The notes below the pieces were generated by a model. The model did not search any database. It was given only the letters and a program-made list of their open reading frames with translations, and had not been told where the DNA came from. This document shows, one piece after another, positions 32,078 to 45,850 of a stretch of 64,000 nt of DNA (the stretch's first letter is position 1; each line of letters opens with the position of its first letter). Source of the DNA: Reticulitermes speratus (taxonomy: Eukaryota; Arthropoda; Insecta; Blattodea; Rhinotermitidae); NCBI GenBank assembly GCA_021186555.1, contig JAJKFL010000004.1:7802001-7866000 (forward strand), in the 5' to 3' direction. The position numbers and the translations under genes were made by a program.

Positions 32078-32945
32078 GTTTAATTTAATTTAATTCTTTA
32101 TTCATCCCATTAATCATAATAGCGACATTGGGTAAGTCCATAATATCATATAAATCAATAAAAATATGTGTACTAAATACATTGTGGTTATAGACAGTTT
32201 GAATATAACAATGTATATACCATATATATGTCAGAACGACTATAACATTAAAAGTCAGACAATCTACTATTATGTACATGTTACAAGAAATTCCTGTTCA
32301 ACTTAAGCTACACTAAGTCACATACAGTATTGATAAAATAAGATACTTATAAAATACCTACAGAAGTTTCTTAATTAGTAATTCTAAAAACCATTAAAAT
32401 TATAATACTCTTGAAAAGAATAAAAAGAATTCTGTAAAAGTATCAGTTTTACTTCTCTTTTGAAGCTTTTATAATTATCTACCATTTTCATTCTATCTGG
32501 CAAGTTATTAAACAATCTGATACCCATATTTATCACACTTTTTGATATTGTGTCATATTGCAACTTTGAACATGTAAGTCACACTTACTCCTTGTATTAT
32601 GATTGTGAATATCACAATTATTATTGAGATTCTTTTTATTCTTATTTATAAAACATAAAACTTCTTAAATATAAAGTGATGGCATTGTTAAAGTTTTAAA
32701 ATCCTTGAAAATCTGTCTACATGATTCGTATTTCTTAACTCCTGCAATAAGTCTGATGACTTTCTTTTGCATACGAAAAACCTTAATGCTATCACAGTCA
32801 GTCCCCCAGAATGCAATACCGTATTTCATACGTGTTTGAAAATAAGCAAAATAGATAGTTTTAATTATGTGTAAACTCATGACCCCTTTTAAGGATTTGA
32901 GAATATAATAAACCTTACTCAGGCATGAATGGTAAACCACGATGT
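32078..32945 (-). mobile_element. jockey-type LINE, 5'-truncated
   Basis: A minus-strand frame (32940 down to 32665) encodes LSKVYYILKSLKGVMSLHII, YFQTRMKYGIAFWG and IKVFRMQKKVIRLIAGVKKY. This is the typical C-terminal thumb region of jockey-clade reverse transcriptases. A frameshifted continuation reads GIRLFNNLPDRMK and then SFKREVKLILL. The 3' end carries (TTAAA)-type tail repeats at 32078-32096. No reverse transcriptase core is present. Confidence 0.87.
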
Positions 32946-32949
32946 TTCC

Positions 32950-34300
32950 AGGAGCAGTTCATCGTATGACATATGGCACACAATTTAGTAGGAGCAAACA
33001 ACGTATAGTATATTTTACCATTGCAGCATCCCATTTATTGTTATTTTAATTGAACTTCAACTGTTGTACATGGTGTGAGTTTTGAGGTTTTTGCAGCAGT
33101 GTAACTGACACATTCTGTTCATCTGGTGTATGCTCTAGCATCACTGGGTAGTCAGATTCTGATGTTCTGAGACAATGCAGAGTCCTCATATTCACTGGAC
33201 ATTTTGACCCTTGAAGGTGATGACCTTTGTTGCTCTGAAATGTCAGAATTCAATTACTGATGCAGCATATTCCAGAGAAACAGAATCCTCAGTTGTTATA
33301 CACTGTTAGATCATGCTAATTTTGACATCGAGAAACACATTATTGACGGAGTATTGGGACTTCTTATGTACATTTTGGCAATTTATTAATGCACATTTAT
33401 TCTCTGTAATAGGTTAGATGACTTAAGGCAGTAATTTTATTGTAAATCTAAGTAATTTCTACTTTCTATTTTATATGTTCTGATGATGGCGTAGCCTGGC
33501 CAAAACAGGTTGGAGGAATGTTTGACTTACAGGTGTTCTTCCATAACATATTGTGTACTGTTGCTGGTCTTATTGTAGCATTATTTATATGTCTAGTGAA
33601 AGGAATGGGACATTACGAGTAGGAAGACAGCTCTTTAAATGTTCCACATGCGTGTCAGGTATTTCCAGTGTGTCTGCTTTGTTTGTCATTGAACTGAATT
33701 TTGAAGAAGTGTTATTTTGGGAGGGAATTAAGGTGTTAAATTAGATTTGTGATAATAAGCAATAAAGTCTTCTAAATATTAATGATAGTAAATTTTATAG
33801 TGATATATCTTGATATAAAAGTAAATATGTCATTAAATTTCAGTAATAGGACTGTGGTTATGATAACCTTAAAATCTGATTATAGTGTGTCTGACATCAC
33901 GTTTATGTGTTCTAATGAGAGAAGTGCTACTTAATAGTATAAGTGAAGAATGATAGTGTAGGGACTGTAGCAAGAAAATGTAATAGTTATGTAAGAATCT
34001 GAATAGATAAAACTGTTCTGTTTGGTTAATTGTAATATTTACATGACTTTTTGAATGTGGTAAGCACGTTCACATATTTTTGTACAAACTGGCATGCTTT
34101 GTGGTGTTTGTATACATCTGTAAACCACATGAAGATTATTTTTACTTAATGAAGTAATATTTTAGTATAGTCAGATATATTAGTAGAATCAGAGGATGTT
34201 TGAAGAAGTATAATGTTTTGGTGTACCAGTAAAGTCAGGGAAACTATGAAAATAAGTGATATAAAAGTAAGGGAGGCGTAGCGAATGTGCTGCATGAAAA
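32950..34300. other. No gene recognised
   Basis: AT-rich, CpG-poor. A degraded hammerhead-like core (CTGATGA, a GGC/GCC stem, AAAAC) lies at 33481-33515; AATAAA lies at 33761-33766. Confidence 0.4.
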
Positions 34301-34309
34301 CCATTTAGA

Positions 34310-34400
34310 AATGCAAGATTTGAAGTTTTCAAAGCGATGGATATGAATATTACTGTCGTCTGGGATGTTACACCATGTAGTTTGTTAGACAGGTACGGAT
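34310..34400 (+). repeat. Dispersed repeat F, copy 2
   Basis: Reads as FEVFKAMDMNITVVWDVTPC with SLLD, the same peptide-like signature as 10860 and 48205. Confidence 0.6.
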
Positions 34401-34646
34401 GTTTGCACCGGTGTACCAAGATGGGTACGGATGTTTGCACTGATGTACCTAGATAGGCACGGATGTTTGCACTGATGTACCTAGATAGGTACAGATGTTT
34501 GCAGTGATGTACCTTGAATAGGTATGGATGTTTGCACTGATGTATCTAGATAGGTACAGGTCTTTGCACTTATGTACCTGGATAGGTACAGAGGTTTGCA
34601 CTGATGTACCTGGATAGGTACAGATGTTTGCACTGATGTACCAGAC
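34393..34646. repeat. 32-bp minisatellite, about 8 units
   Basis: Unit GTACGGATGTTTGCACTGAT plus GTACCTAGATAG, with diverged copies; it directly follows the F-repeat fragment. Confidence 0.92.
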
Positions 34647-34649
34647 TGC

Positions 34650-37140
34650 TTGGTGTCACATACCAGAAGACCACAGTCTCTTAATACAAGTAATGCCTCT
34701 CAATTGATTGACTGATTCTGGAGTTATTTAGTGATGCTTTTTTGACAGCATATGTCATAATGTCAAATGGAAGGGTGATTGTGTGAGTAGTGAATTGGAA
34801 AGGGTGTGAAAGGAATCGGCCATGGCCAGTTTTACAGTACTGTCATAGTATTTGCCTGGAAGTACTGAGAAAATATAGGAAACACATCAGAATTTTGTTT
34901 GTTTTCAACTCCACGCTGTAAGACTAGGTAATCTGTATTGTCTGTGATTTAAAAATGTTATTTGACCTGTCAGTTAAGAGCGTAGTATACCAACAAATAA
35001 ACCAGATGGCTCCATAAAATATATCTTTCTACATAGAAGGAGCAGTATGGATACTACTGTGATGCAGTACCCAGTACACAAGGTCTGAGTTAAAAATAAG
35101 CAAACGTTATTATCGTACAATTTAGAATTTTATGGGATAAATAATAGCCCCTCCTTGGTACCACAGAGGCATTTATATGTGTTCTGTTTGTTTGATGCAG
35201 AACAGTGGACTGCTTCACCTTACCTTCTGGTGTATTTTTGGCATTTAATTGTAATGTGTTCTGTCTGGAATTTTCACATGGGATACGAACTGTACATACT
35301 TTATATGTGAACCTCAGATCTCACTTGCACTTTATCTGGTAGTGTTGGTCCCCCCCCCCTTCCTTTTGTTTCAAAACCTGGACTGCAGGAAATTATGTTA
35401 TAGTGCCTTATGTGACTGAGCCAAATGATTAGACATAAATTGACTCCTGTGTGCTGGGTTGCCATGCATTCAAATAAATGGACTTCAACATTTGGAAAAC
35501 TGACATTCGTCTAAATTATGTATAAAAATTCAGCTCCAACTTCACAGGGAGTGCAGTCCCTGCATTAGACAGGGCAACCAGAAGATAATGCTGTAATGGG
35601 AAATAATTGTTGTTGGTGTTGACAATTGTAGGGAACACCAAATACTCTGCACAGAATACAGAGATTTTGAACCCTCTGATGCCAAACATTTTATAAATTT
35701 AACTAGCAATAATCGTACCTCAGGTAAATTTCATCAGTTACGATGTTGTTTTATATATATATGTGCAGCGTGGTGCTCAAAATCCTGAATGTCATGTAAA
35801 TATATCTGCTCTTATGCAGCCCCAATTTAAATTCTGGTCTTCCACAGGTCACTATGGGCATTTAATTCCAATGTCAGAGGCTTACTATTAAAGCAGGTGG
35901 TACGTACGATTACAGTGATATCTGCGCTTTAAATGATTAAAAAGCGGGGAAGGGCCTGCAGTCATTCTAGATCTGACAAGTATAAAATCATATTCTGCTG
36001 AATGTATTGAGTTGACACATTTAAAAGTCGGTAAAATAAATTTGATCTCATGGGGTGTCATGCTTAAAGGACTTTAAAGGGATTGTTAGTCCTCATTTAA
36101 CTGCAGACACTCACAAATCCATGTTCCATAAAATGTCTGAGGTAAACAGTCCTAAAATCCAAACAAAGTAAATTTGGTCTTTTGTGGTTTTACATATTCA
36201 AATAAATAGATATCCTGCCAGCCTCAGTCTGACAGTCAAAAAAATATTTTGGTTGAAATATTCAATTGAAAACATTTTAAAATTCAGATGCAAGAAATTT
36301 GATTGGTAAGTTGTCGTGTATTCAAAGAAGTAGACTGTAAATTGGCTGGAAGCACCTTGTTGACATTCAGAAAGTCATGTTACATTAAATTCCTGAGATA
36401 ACAATTTTAAAATGAATCAGATTTAGTATGATCTGGTTGGGTGTTTTATGTTCCAAGTGAGTGAACTTCAAAGGTTTAAAATACAGCGTGCTTGCTGTTA
36501 CTTGGGTGTCTCCGTTCCTTGTTGCCTCCTAGTAATAGATTCTGGCTTGAAGTGAGGCGGGAATGTGCGTGATCTGTAAAGTGTGGAATAACTCTTACAT
36601 CATAAGATACTGCCCGTGCATTAATTAACTGGTAATGTGGACACATGTAGGTAGGTTCGATTAACTTATTATTATGGTGGATGTCTGCACTGATCTTAGT
36701 GTGGCTGCACATTTCAAGCACAAATGAAGAATTGAAAGTGGCAGCAGTGGTAGAAACTCTTCATGCTCCTAAGAGGATTGCAATGAAGTAAAATGAAGAA
36801 GAGAACATTGTGTGCATGTACAGTTTGAAAGTGTGAAATAGATGAACATATGTTTGCTGTTTGTTTTTTAATTTTTTTGTTTAGAGAATTTTGAGATGTA
36901 TTTTTTATAGAATGTCTCCCAGGATATAACTTGTACAGGTGTACTTTATTGGTTTGATAACTCATGGATATATGAGTTCAAGAGATTTGTTGTCAATACA
37001 GTATTATATTTTGTTGGCTTGTTTACTTTTAGGAACTTTATTTCTGTTGGTATTGCTCATGATTAAACCAGGTGCAGGCAGTAGATTTTGAATGCAATGT
37101 GCTTAACTTTATGTTGTAGTGCATTGCACGTGGCATCTTG
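34650..37140. other. No gene recognised
   Basis: AT-rich and CpG-poor. Contains a poly(C) run at 35351-35360. No coding similarity in either strand was convincing; it may belong to a long 3' UTR or be intergenic. Confidence 0.4.
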
Positions 37141-37148
37141 TAAATTTA

Positions 37149-37598
37149 TGTTGTGTACAGTCTAACTGCATTTAGCCGTTAGTATCTTTTTTGCAACATG
37201 TGTTTTGACATCATTCACATCATCATGAGTGTCTTGAATGAATTGTGGTTTTACAGTTTCATGCTCCTGTGTGCTCCATGCCAAACTGTGTCTCATCATG
37301 TATTGCAGTGTATGTATTTGCACTGAACTATGCTGTTGTACTTGCATTGTACTTACACGCCGCGATTATTTCCGTTTCTTGTTTGTCGTTTTCCTTCTTC
37401 TTTTCACTGCGCTTCTCAAGTGGCTCACTCGTCAGCCATGATGAAACACGGTTTGGCAGGGGTTGTAATACAGCACGTAGAGGCATGACAATGTAGAACC
37501 ACCGTACATTCAAGACACTGATGAGGGCGTGTAAAATGTCAAAACACATGTCGCCACAAAGATAGTAATTGCTAAAGGCAGTTGGATTTTACACAACA
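37149..37598. repeat. Long inverted repeat (arms about 150 bp)
   Basis: Arms 37149-37302 and about 37437-37598 pair imperfectly (TGTTGTGTACAGTCTAACTG against the complement of CAGTTGGATTTTACACAACA; GCAACATGTGTTTTGACATC against its counterpart). The right arm carries CTGATGA...AAAACACATGTC on the + strand, a degraded hammerhead-like core. Confidence 0.75.
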
Positions 37599-37599
37599 G

Positions 37600-40080
37600 A
37601 ACTTTACAATATGCTTAATGTACAAGCACACTGTGTAACATAATATTCTTTAATCACTGTGACTGGACATGTCTAGAATTTTCAGATTTCATATTATGTG
37701 TTTATTATTCACATAAAAATGGTTTTTACAAAAGATATGTTTCCAGTAACCAGATTGTTTATCATTTCTGCCTGAATAAAGGAATGTATTGTTCTTAAAC
37801 TTTTCACTGCATGAATCCCGTCGTGTCAAACCAGACCGTATAAACCACTGTCCAAATTATGCGCAGATTATTTTTTTCCCCTGAGTGTATTCTCCCTGAA
37901 GGAGGCAGAAGTGTTTGTCATGAAGAAGTTGATATCCTTGTTTTATTATAGCATTTTGTCTTTTTGTTTTTGTAGGTAAATTTTGTTTTTCTTTTATTTA
38001 AGTGATTTCTTATGTCCATGAGTTTTCTACCAAAATGGTACCAAATATTCGGTAGTAATTGATTTTTAATTCTCGTAATGATAGTTTTAGGACTTGTACA
38101 GTAGCTATTGCTGATTTTATACCTGTTTGGTAGAAAAAGAGGATTCAACAAGAGGAAAGTGTAATAGTATATCTATGTGTTGTGGTGGTGGGAGGAGAGT
38201 GCCCTTGCTGCAGTTGGCCGGGTCATTGTATCCGTCCATTGTGTGGGCAAGATATACCAAAACTTGAGTAATGTTACTAATGATTTAATTATGTAATATA
38301 CCATCATCATTATCATCATCATCATCATGGTCAGACAAGCTGTCACACTGATAACAGGCTTAACAGAAGCAGCTTTGTATATTGTATAGCTACAGATGTT
38401 TGACAAAATTTAAATCATATTATAAACAAAGAGACCAATAATAGGGGATATTGTTATTTGTGTCTTGCATAAGTGCCCTCAGTATTCATTACCTATTGCT
38501 TTCATGTGCAAAGGATCTGTGACTTCTCAGTCAACTCTTATTCACTTTACTACAAACATTTATTTGTAATAAGTGAATTTTTTAAATTAGCATTATTTGT
38601 TGTGAAATTGTCTCTGTAGTCATGAATTTTATGCTGGCATATGAGTTGTCTTTATTTAGAAAGTAATTGTTCGGAAATGTGGCAGTACAGTTCTGATTAA
38701 TTGTTTGTGATTATCGCTTATGATACTGTTGAACTTTGAAAACATTTTCTGGTAGCTGATTGATCAATAACTCAATTTGTTCGTACAAGCAGTTTTTTCT
38801 GACGAAATTAATGCGTTAGTATTAATAATAAATGTGTAATTTTGAAAAGTCTGTAAAAAGAATGGTTTGTGCAGGGTGCTTCCCATTTAGGCAGCTTAGT
38901 CTACAGTGACTGGTGCTAGAAGTCCAGGAGTGTAAAATGTGTATGGTATATGAAGCTGAATTCTTCATATTGATTCTTTTTATGCTCATTTCTTCTTCAG
39001 TACTTCCAGATTTGACAGCACTGATTTTTATGGTGTCAAGGCTTACTTCTTTGCAAAACTCAGCTTGTTTTAAAGCACCAAACATGAGCAGCCCAGGGAT
39101 GAAAGTATCTGTGACAGGACATGTTCTGCACATATTTTAAGGGATAAAATTTAGTTTGGAAATCTTTGACGAGTGTTCAGATACAAAGTTATTAAATGAA
39201 ATGTTAGCTGCTGTGAAGAGTGAATTAAGCCTATACCATGTTTTAGTTATGTGTGGTATTAGAAGAAACACGGTTTAATATATATATTGTGTGTGAGTAT
39301 TGTAGGTTAAACAGAAAGTATTCATAAAGATCACATTTGGAAGCCCTTAATCAAATTACATTTTACAAATTTTCTTTTATTGACCTCTCCGTGCATTTCT
39401 GTTTATTTAATTGGCTATTTTAGTGGAAAATCATTATTTGGTTGAGTCCCTCCTTTTGTACGGCTGTTTTTTATCTTTAAGAGGGTTTTTATTGTTCTCA
39501 TTACCAGGATTTAGTTTAATTTGCACTGTGCTGTAATATACTTGTATAGATATACACCATACTTACCCAAATATAAGACAGAATTCCTTCATAATCTTCA
39601 GTCTTCAGGAACATACGTATACAGAACGTGTTTCATGTTGTGTGCAATTATAACCACCCCTAATATTTAGATGATGAATTGGGAAAACATCCTTATGTTA
39701 TATTTGGGTAAATATGGTAATTATTTTCATATGACTGGCTAAGAATAATTTTTGTGTGACTTCCATGAACAGACATTTTCATGGTATATGTATTTCTGTA
39801 TGTGTGCTTGAAGCATTGCTGTGTGTTGTGGGGATATCTTTTGCACAGGCATACATAACTTATTGACAGTCACAGAGGACATTGATGGTCTGCAGAACAA
39901 TTGCCTGGCTGCCATTTGGTCATCAGGGTCTGCCATGTTGTGATTCTTTATATTTTCGTGTCACTGCCTATCAGGGCAGCGTTTATTAGCAGTTGTACCA
40001 ATTCAAAGGAGTGCAAAAATGGCACATATCTCAACACAGTGGCTTGAGATAAAATATAAGAAAATCATGATGGTAATAGT
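37600..40080. other. No gene recognised
   Basis: AT-rich sequence with a (CAT)n run at 38303-38329 on the + strand. Open frames around 38820-39140 are unrecognised on both strands. Confidence 0.4.
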
Positions 40081-40084
40081 TTAT

Positions 40085-40300
40085 TTTAGTTTATTTAGTC
40101 ATCCATTTAGTCACCAAAAATGTGACATTGGATATGTCAAATTCAGTGTACAATATAAATTACAAAACAACTTATAATACATCTACATCAATACAATATA
40201 TAACAAATAACAATACCATCTTAAAACAGACACAACTTATAAGACTCACATAGTCATATAAAACACAAGTAACCATAATAAATATGTTGAGTTGATACCC
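40085..40300 (-). mobile_element. jockey-type LINE 3' UTR remnant
   Basis: The minus strand reads CATATCCAATGTCACATTTT then TGGATGACTAAATAAAC, parallel to the 3' end of the LINE at 32078 (CCCAATGTCGCTATTATG, GGGATGAATAAAG). Confidence 0.55.
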
Positions 40301-40309
40301 ATTGATGGG

Positions 40310-43300
40310 CTTGGCTATTAGCACTGTTGAACATATGTTTATGGGCATATGGGTGTTCAGGTGGGATATTTACCAGAATGTATCACAGCCTTGTGCAGGG
40401 CTGAACAATTATACCCACCTGTCAATTTTGTAAATGCCTACATGAACAAAACATTGTGAATTACATGGGTATTCTTAATCCTTTAACTTATGTTCATTGC
40501 ATGCTGGTCAGCCCTTATTGTTAGGTTTTGTATACTACTGTTATTTTTTTATAGGCTAGCATAATATATATTTTGTGATTCCAAAAGCTTTGAAATCGTC
40601 CCGTACTTGGTACTGCATGGTACTTTATGTGCTAAAACTCTGCTTGATTCTAAAATCAGTCCATGGGGATGCTTGCATGTCAGTGTTACAGTAGTAACAG
40701 AGTACATTGAAGTTGATGTACGCAGTTCATAAGAGTACTGCTTGTAGGGAAAGGCTGTGTCAATAAGACGAGGATTTTGAAGCTAGTGCAGGAATTAAGG
40801 TACATACTACATGAAGATAAGAATATTGAAATTATTTTTTATGTTTCTAATAAAACATAGGGACATGGTTGGAAGTTTTATGTGACCGATGAATGAAGGT
40901 GGTTGTGAAGCCATGTGTTTCTGTTGGTACTTGGAGACAAGAATCAGGTGTTAAAAAAATTTGAAATTGCATGTAATTCGGGAACAGGTAGATAGTGTAG
41001 TATTCTTCACCTTTTGCTGCTCCACCCGAATTGGCTGCAGCATGAAGCCATCTGGCCAGGTACTGCAAGTACACTATTTAAGCAGCCTTAAGGCTGTTCA
41101 GTTAGACTTTTTCCACCATGTTATTTTTTGTTATAAAAATCACATTTCAGAAATGTTATTTGTATCTTCAGGTGGAGAGGCTGTGATGTGATACCCAGTT
41201 TGTTGGTCTCCTAGGTAGAACTACTTCAGGTTACATCACACCAAGTCTTTAAACTTATGTTTGTGGCACACTGCTTAATTTTACTGTTTTACTGTGTGAG
41301 ATGTGGCAGAAGGATAATGGCATGGCATTGCTTCAAGTACATTATAATATGATTGTATTACTTTTGTTGGTTTGGCCACCATCTTTGTATTGTGTGTTAT
41401 GTTACAGGAAGCACCATTGCATGTATAAATTTTGCACATGGATATGTGCTGCTGCAAACTGGCATATAGCACTTGAGAATACAAACAGTGAGTAAGTAAA
41501 TGCTTACAAACTGATGTAAGGTTTTATTAAGCACACTTTGACATTACTGTAATGTCACTTGTGAATTTCTAACATCTATTTCAAAGACATGGATAGTGTA
41601 TATGGCAGGTTTTGAGAAATGCTCTTTGTAGGTCATAATGAAACAGATCTTTATCCAAAGAATAAAACAATTATCGTTACTTTGAGAACTGGATTGTTGA
41701 ACTAAGCTACATTATGTGGAGTGCTGTTCTTACTACATCAGCTCCCAAAAACACAACATACATTGCATCAGCAGGTTTTGGGCTGTGAATATGTAAGCTG
41801 TAACTTTATGGTGCCTGGTGTAAGTGACAAGGAAATGGGTTAGAATTTTGTAATTTGAACTTGCATGTATTCACTGTACAAAGGCAGTTTGCTGATCTGT
41901 GGTTTGGAACACTTGGAACTGATTACTGTGTCATGCAGTATTTGTAAGCTTTTGAGTAATTTATTTTATAAGTGAAAGTAACTTAGGACTTGTTAGAAAG
42001 CCAACAAGTTAGGCACCATCACAAAAAACAATTATCTGAAATGAAACAAAAACAAGGTGAAATAAAATTTAGAAGAGAGGGAAGTTGGTACACATTATGT
42101 TGATCAGGAGAGATGTCTCTCATAATGAAGTGCAAGCATCTCAGTAGACATCACATTGTCACAGATTTTGAGATACTACAAAGTGAACACAGAGCATTGA
42201 ACAAAATCTGCCATGTATGTGTCTTACCACGTTGGTTAAACAATAGGCAGTGGAGTGTTCTGCTGTGCAGTGACAGCTGGTGCAGATTGGTAGATGCTAG
42301 GCTGCCTAGATGCAAATGTGTTAATATAGATCGTACTTCTTTATGTAGTCAGTGGTTCATAAATAAGGCTGTTTGTTTCTCATTTTTTACACCTTATGCA
42401 ACAGCAATTGCCATATATGGTACACCATAAGCTGCAGAACCTTATTAAAGATCTGATTTATATTTGAGATTAAGGAATAAATCTTCAGTTTCTAATAGCA
42501 GAATTATATTTCTGCACCTGAGATGTATTACATGCGTAATAATGTAGGAGCATTTGTTTTTCCTGCATTTTACTGAATGGGCAGAACTAATGTTATTTAT
42601 GTTGCAATATTGTATTTTGCAGTATGAACGTGTGTATTAAGAGAGGTGTTGCAGAGGTTGGTGTGGTCAGGTGAACAAGGGGGCCAATCCCAGTACTACT
42701 AAAGTACTAATAATTTCATGGTTTCATATTTGTTTAGTACCGTAATAGTTTTTTCAGTGAAGAGAGTAGTTTGAGAGTGGATTACTAACGTTCAGTTCTC
42801 AATAGGAGCAATGGGAATTTTCCTGTTGACTGTGTACTTATCATTGAAAAATGTAGGTGTGGGAGATTGCTTCTTTTTTTTTTGCCAGAAATTCAAGAAC
42901 CTGGAAATGGTTAATCTGTAATAACCCTGTAGTATGTGTATCTGCATAGTTGTTCCTTAACCTGTACTGACCATGTGTTCTGCAGTTGTAGCAGTGTATG
43001 CTGTGTGGTCCTGCTGCCCAGGACAGAGGAGCCTTAAATACATTTATAATCATACAGTGCATGAAGGCCAGCAGCGTGTGGAAAATAAGAGTTTCATTGA
43101 GGCCGGCATTGAGTGTTAATATTCGGCACTACCATTGCACATGGTCCAGATTAAGAATGTATACATATGATCAACAGTGTAAGCAGTATTGCAATGGGAA
43201 TGGCACCATAAGCAGTTTTTGTTGTTTCAGTCGTTCGCATTAGTTTCTCTTCACCTCTTGCAACAGCACAAGCTGAATGAGCTTGTACAGTTAGTCTGAG

Positions 43301-44180
43301 TGTCATACCGTCCACAATTGCAATGACTATGTCATTGTTTTTTATTGTATTATTTTGGTTTTTAATTTTTTATTATTATTTTTTACTAATTGCATAGTCA
43401 TTCTTCCCATACTAACTCGAAAGAGTTATTATATAATGTGTATGTATTACAGTATATGTTTTGCAATAGATGTAGTTTGTAAAATTTACAAAAAAAAATT
43501 CTGTAAATATTTTCATAAAATAATCTTGACTTTAAAGTGTGGCAGTTGATGCAAATGTAAACAGTTTAAAAAGGGGGGCTTGAACACCTCTCACTATTGC
43601 TCAGACCAGGAAATTGAAATCTTGCTTATAGATTTTGGAACAGTTGTTATGGCAGAACAGGGATAATGGTTATATTGTGAATAAAGGGAAGGAAGTCATT
43701 GTCTTAGGATTCTTCCCATAATGGCACTTTGAATATTGCTAGCAAATCACATGTTAAAAATGATTAAATAAATATTTTCTTTATTAGATACATTCCTTCC
43801 ATTTAGTGTGTGTGTGTGTGTTCCATATTACTCTACCATGAAATGCAAGCAGATGTTAATTGGAAAGGGCCGTGGCATGTTAGTAGTGCAGAACAGATCA
43901 TGAACATTTTGGATATTACAGTTTTCTGGTAGTTGGTGCTGTGCAGGGCGATAGAAATTTACAGTGGGACCAGTGATGACAGAAAATAAACGCATCAGCT
44001 CTGTGATCATATCATACTTTTTTGTAGTATTGTTACTTGTTAGTTTCCAGTTTCAGTGGTTCGTGGGTTATGATATGGCTAACTGTATATTGTGTTACTT
44101 GAAAAGTGGTCAAGAAAGTCCTTGTCGATAAAGGACGACCATTAAGACTGTGCCTCAGCTAGCTAAGCCCAGTCATGCAA
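40310..44180. other. No gene recognised
   Basis: CpG-poor unique sequence. No exon, RNA gene or clear repeat was seen on either strand. Confidence 0.4.
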
Positions 44181-44189
44181 GCCATATTT

Positions 44190-44345
44190 CTTTTCCATTT
44201 GAGTATTATCCTCCCATATATGCATGGGTTGCAAATATGGTATTTTCCCTTGAAATTTCTGAACCAAAATTTTTATGTGTTTCTCATTGACTGTGTATGT
44301 CCTAGGTGGCCTGTCCATCTCATTGTCCATCCTCTAAAACGCTAA
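44190..44345 (-). mobile_element. LINE 3' fragment, decayed
   Basis: AGTATTATCCTCCCATATAT and TAGGTGGCCTGTCCATCTCA parallel the minus-strand LINE copies at 28820-28970 and 62820-62900. Confidence 0.55.
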
Positions 44346-44349
44346 AAAC

Positions 44350-45570
44350 TGTGCATTTTCTCCACACATTGTTCGTACTTGTTCCGTATGATTCTCGCAG
44401 GAAACATCCCTATGCAGCATTTAGTGTTTGGCTTTCAAATGGAATCACACTGTGTTCTCTGTGAACTACAGAGACTATGCATGTTGTAGGTTAATCGTAG
44501 TCTTCGAACGGTTTACTTAGTGTCTTTTGTAATACATAAAAGAGTCGGCAGCAAGTAGTAACTGATTGTTGTCAGATAAAGTAAGTACCGTATAGGAGTG
44601 AGAATAGGTCGTCTTCCAGCAGTGGAAAGGATGCCATTGGAAGTGACGCGAAAAAATGTTTCAGACGAAGCGCATTTGAACGTACATGAAAATGTGTGTT
44701 TGTTCAGTAATTTATAGGGATGACAAATACCGACAAGCTGCTGATTGGTTTATTTAAAACAAGATACATTATATTGTTAGTCAAATGGAAGCATAACCAT
44801 TCCGCTCGGGGAAGGAGGATAAGAAGAATCGTTACCAACGACAGAGATAGATACAACTCTTGTCACATGTCTGATCAAGCTTCATTGCTATGACGTCATA
44901 CCAAAGACTAAAGGTAGACGAGACGAATCTCCAAGCATGATATATCATTCATGACGTGAAAATACTGTGAATGGAGAGGTGTGCAAATTATTTGTTTAAT
45001 TTTTACGCTCGATCTGAAAGCGTTACTTGTCCTGGTCTAGAATTTCCTATCCACAGGAATTCGGCTAAAGTAAAGAAAAGAACGAGCATTTATAGTTTCG
45101 ATTTCTTTTACCTGGTGTAGTACCGACGAGTTTTATTTCTAATCGTTTTAGATTTATGAACACACCTGAACGCACTTGAAACAGCCGAATGTCGAGAAGT
45201 CGCATTGTGGTCTTGGCAAGCTGTGTACGTAGTTGTATGGTTTGAGAAATGGTTGAATGCCACTCGTCCATCTGGCGATTGAGACCTGCGATAAGAGTCA
45301 TCAAAGTGAAACGTGGGCCTTGTAGTGTCTGCACATTGTTGGATGCAGTTGTTTGTGAGTAATGTAGAAACAACTGTATAGTTTTAATGCCTGTGTAGTA
45401 CAACGTGTGAAGTTGTAAATCCAGATGACGGGAAAGTGAAATGCGGTAAGTGCTCGGGAATGTAGAGCTATAATCGTGTCTAATGGCCGTGTTGAACTGG
45501 TAGCGAGGTTAGGTTTGATGGCCAAATTTTTGCTGTCGGATTGAAGAACAGGTGGGCCAGAGTGTATTTT
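44350..45570. other. CpG-richer sequence, no gene recognised
   Basis: A minus-strand frame at 45403-45065 encodes 112 residues (for example FTLMTLIAGLNRQMDEWHST) with no recognised domain. It could be part of an unknown exon. Otherwise nothing was seen. Confidence 0.3.
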
Positions 45571-45576
45571 AATGAC

Positions 45577-45850
45577 AACGCTTTAGATTTGTGCTCGAGA
45601 GGTTCTCGGTTCGAACCTCTGGCGGGACACCGGTTATGCTGAAAGACTTTTCGTGGTTTTCCCGATTCCGTCCAGGCAAATGTCGGATTATAATCTTGAT
45701 TATGCCACTATATCTTACGTCCTAATCCTTCGCAGTTCATCATTTACCATAGTACCATTTGACGTTACATGCCTCACAACGGATATATCGGTCAAAGGAG
45801 GCATTATCTACCCTACTCCAGGCTTTCATATATCGGCATTTGTTTAAAAA
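45577..45850 (+). mobile_element. tRNA-derived SINE, family S5
   Basis: B-box-like CTCGGTTCGAACCTCTGG is followed by the body TTTTCGTGGTTTTCCCGATT, then GGCAAATGTCGGAT. The latter is a common insect SINE core pattern. Confidence 0.65.

Noticed and set aside
33481..33520. Another hammerhead core (CTGATGA...AAAAC)
   Set aside because: The invariant G of GAAA is lost and helices I and III do not form well; kept only as a decayed relic.
38822..39140. Overlapping frames on both strands, about 75-103 codons
   Set aside because: No domain, no splice context and AT-rich composition; chance frames are more likely.
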